A DNA stretch of 64,000 nt from contig NZ_JAUSZR010000001.1 of NCBI RefSeq assembly GCF_030817835.1, positions 2,232,001-2,296,000 of the forward strand, in the 5' to 3' direction. This document shows positions 63,605 to 64,000 of this stretch, piece by piece. Source of the DNA: Pseudarthrobacter sp. W1I19 (GTDB lineage Bacteria > Actinomycetota > Actinomycetes > Actinomycetales > Micrococcaceae). The notes beneath the pieces were generated by a model. That model saw nothing but the letters and a program-made list of their open reading frames with translations. It was not told the DNA's origin and did not search any database. Position 1 is the stretch's first letter; every line of letters starts with the position of its first letter. The translations under genes and the position numbers were made by a program.

Positions 63605-63761
63605 TCAGCAGGCTTACTAGTATTGGTCAGCAAGCTTACTACCTGATTGCGGCGAAGCAAGCATTGATGCCGAGGGGGTGGGAGCCCGCCGGGAGGTGCA
63701 TTGCTCAGGGTCTGGACGGTAGTACTCCACCTCTGGACAGCAATAATCAGTAGGCTTAGCA
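63605..63761. promoter_or_regulatory. Three copies of a 15-bp motif between divergent genes
   Basis: TCAGCAGGCTTACTA (63605-63619), TCAGCAAGCTTACTA (63627-63641) and TCAGTAGGCTTAGCA (63747-63761). The first two differ at one position and are spaced 22 bases apart, about two helical turns, so they probably lie on the same DNA face. They sit in the region shared by the small membrane protein gene and the CBS-domain gene and look like operator sites. The rest of 63583-63864 shows no gene. Confidence 0.5.
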
Positions 63762-63864
63762 TTTTTGTCATCAGCTGGTTCTGCGGGCCGCCAATCAAGA
63801 GCCAGGTCCCGAGGGGCCACCCGAACAGGCCGTCGACGCGGCACCACATCAGGAAGGAGCGATC

Positions 63865-64000
63865 ATGGCAACGGCACGGGAAATCATGACCGGGGGCGTG
63901 GAGTGCGTGGGTGAGAACGAGACCCTGGAAGCGGCCGCACGGAAGATGAAGGACCTCGATGTGGGCTCACTGCCCATCTGCGGCGAAGACAACCGGCTCA
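63865..64000 (+). CDS. CBS-domain protein (3' end beyond window)
   Basis: The first 45 residues start TAREIMTGGVECVGENETL and continue with AARKMKDLDVGSLPICGED, the pattern of a CBS domain as in mycobacterial Hrp1 and many stand-alone CBS pairs that bind adenine nucleotides. A strong AGGAAGGAG ribosome-binding site precedes the ATG. Residues beyond 45 are outside the window. Confidence 0.85.
   Translation, partial: MATAREIMTGGVECVGENETLEAAARKMKDLDVGSLPICGEDNRL

Noticed and set aside
63601..63849. An 82-codon minus-strand frame in the region upstream of the CBS-domain gene
   Set aside because: No ribosome-binding site, unlike composition for a gene, and it runs through the repeated 15-bp motifs; more likely regulatory DNA.

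Overview
The window is a stretch of chromosome from a high-GC actinobacterium, most probably a Micrococcaceae member of the Arthrobacter/Pseudarthrobacter type. The evidence is the very GC-rich third codon positions, the actinobacterial factors RbpA, WhiA and OpcA, many GTG starts, a CoaE-GrpB fusion, and the block uvrC-rapZ-yvcK-whiA followed by gap-pgk-tpiA-secG. It holds about 47 genes, nearly all core or common accessory functions. I see no tRNA or rRNA gene, insertion sequence, prophage, CRISPR array or toxin-antitoxin pair.

Layout. 1-2.2 kb: a SulP transporter fused to STAS and carbonic anhydrase domains, cut by the left edge, then a perfect 22-bp inverted repeat. 2.2-12 kb: ctaB, divergent from a six-gene operon tkt-tal-pgi-zwf-opcA-pgl that carries the pentose phosphate pathway; its end overlaps the convergent rbpA. 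12-16 kb: gap-pgk-tpiA-secG, with tandem repeats and hairpins between the genes. 16-22 kb: sodA, then whiA, yvcK, rapZ and uvrC. 22-31 kb: plsC, a HAD phosphatase, uvrA with a LexA-type box, and a GntR-regulated pair of ABC half-exporters. 31-38 kb: a methyltransferase, a DUF3516 helicase, an acetyltransferase, a proline-iminopeptidase-type hydrolase and an MFS exporter. 37.5-45 kb: terC behind a clear yybP-ykoY manganese riboswitch, uvrB, coaE, yigZ, a GNAT enzyme and rpsA. 45-54 kb: an Eis-like acetyltransferase, polA, a thioesterase, a DHFR-like reductase, a PiT phosphate transporter with a Lys/Ala/Glu-rich tail, two poorly characterised genes and a VOC protein. 54-64 kb: a kdpDE-like pair whose kinase lacks the N-terminal KdpD domain, a YciO-type protein, a stand-alone LigD-type polymerase, a hydrolase, a 51-residue protein, hrpB, two membrane proteins and the start of a CBS-domain gene.

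The left third is one carbon-flux module: glycolysis (gap, pgk, tpiA, pgi), the oxidative branch (zwf, opcA, pgl) and the non-oxidative branch (tkt, tal). Excision repair is complete but dispersed (uvrA, uvrB, uvrC, polA), and a second repair-type polymerase is present. A recurrent signal is a -10 hexamer (TANNNT) ending 6-8 bases before the start codon, which suggests that many of these genes give leaderless transcripts; it also helps choose starts, for example for polA and the Eis-like gene.

I found no multi-gene system that I can defend as entirely new. The best leads are the manganese riboswitch on terC, the KdpD variant without its sensor domain and without kdpFABC nearby, the phosphate transporter tail with its coupled small membrane protein, two uncharacterised small loci (53.0-53.7 kb and 62.6-63.9 kb), and an orphan 51-residue protein.
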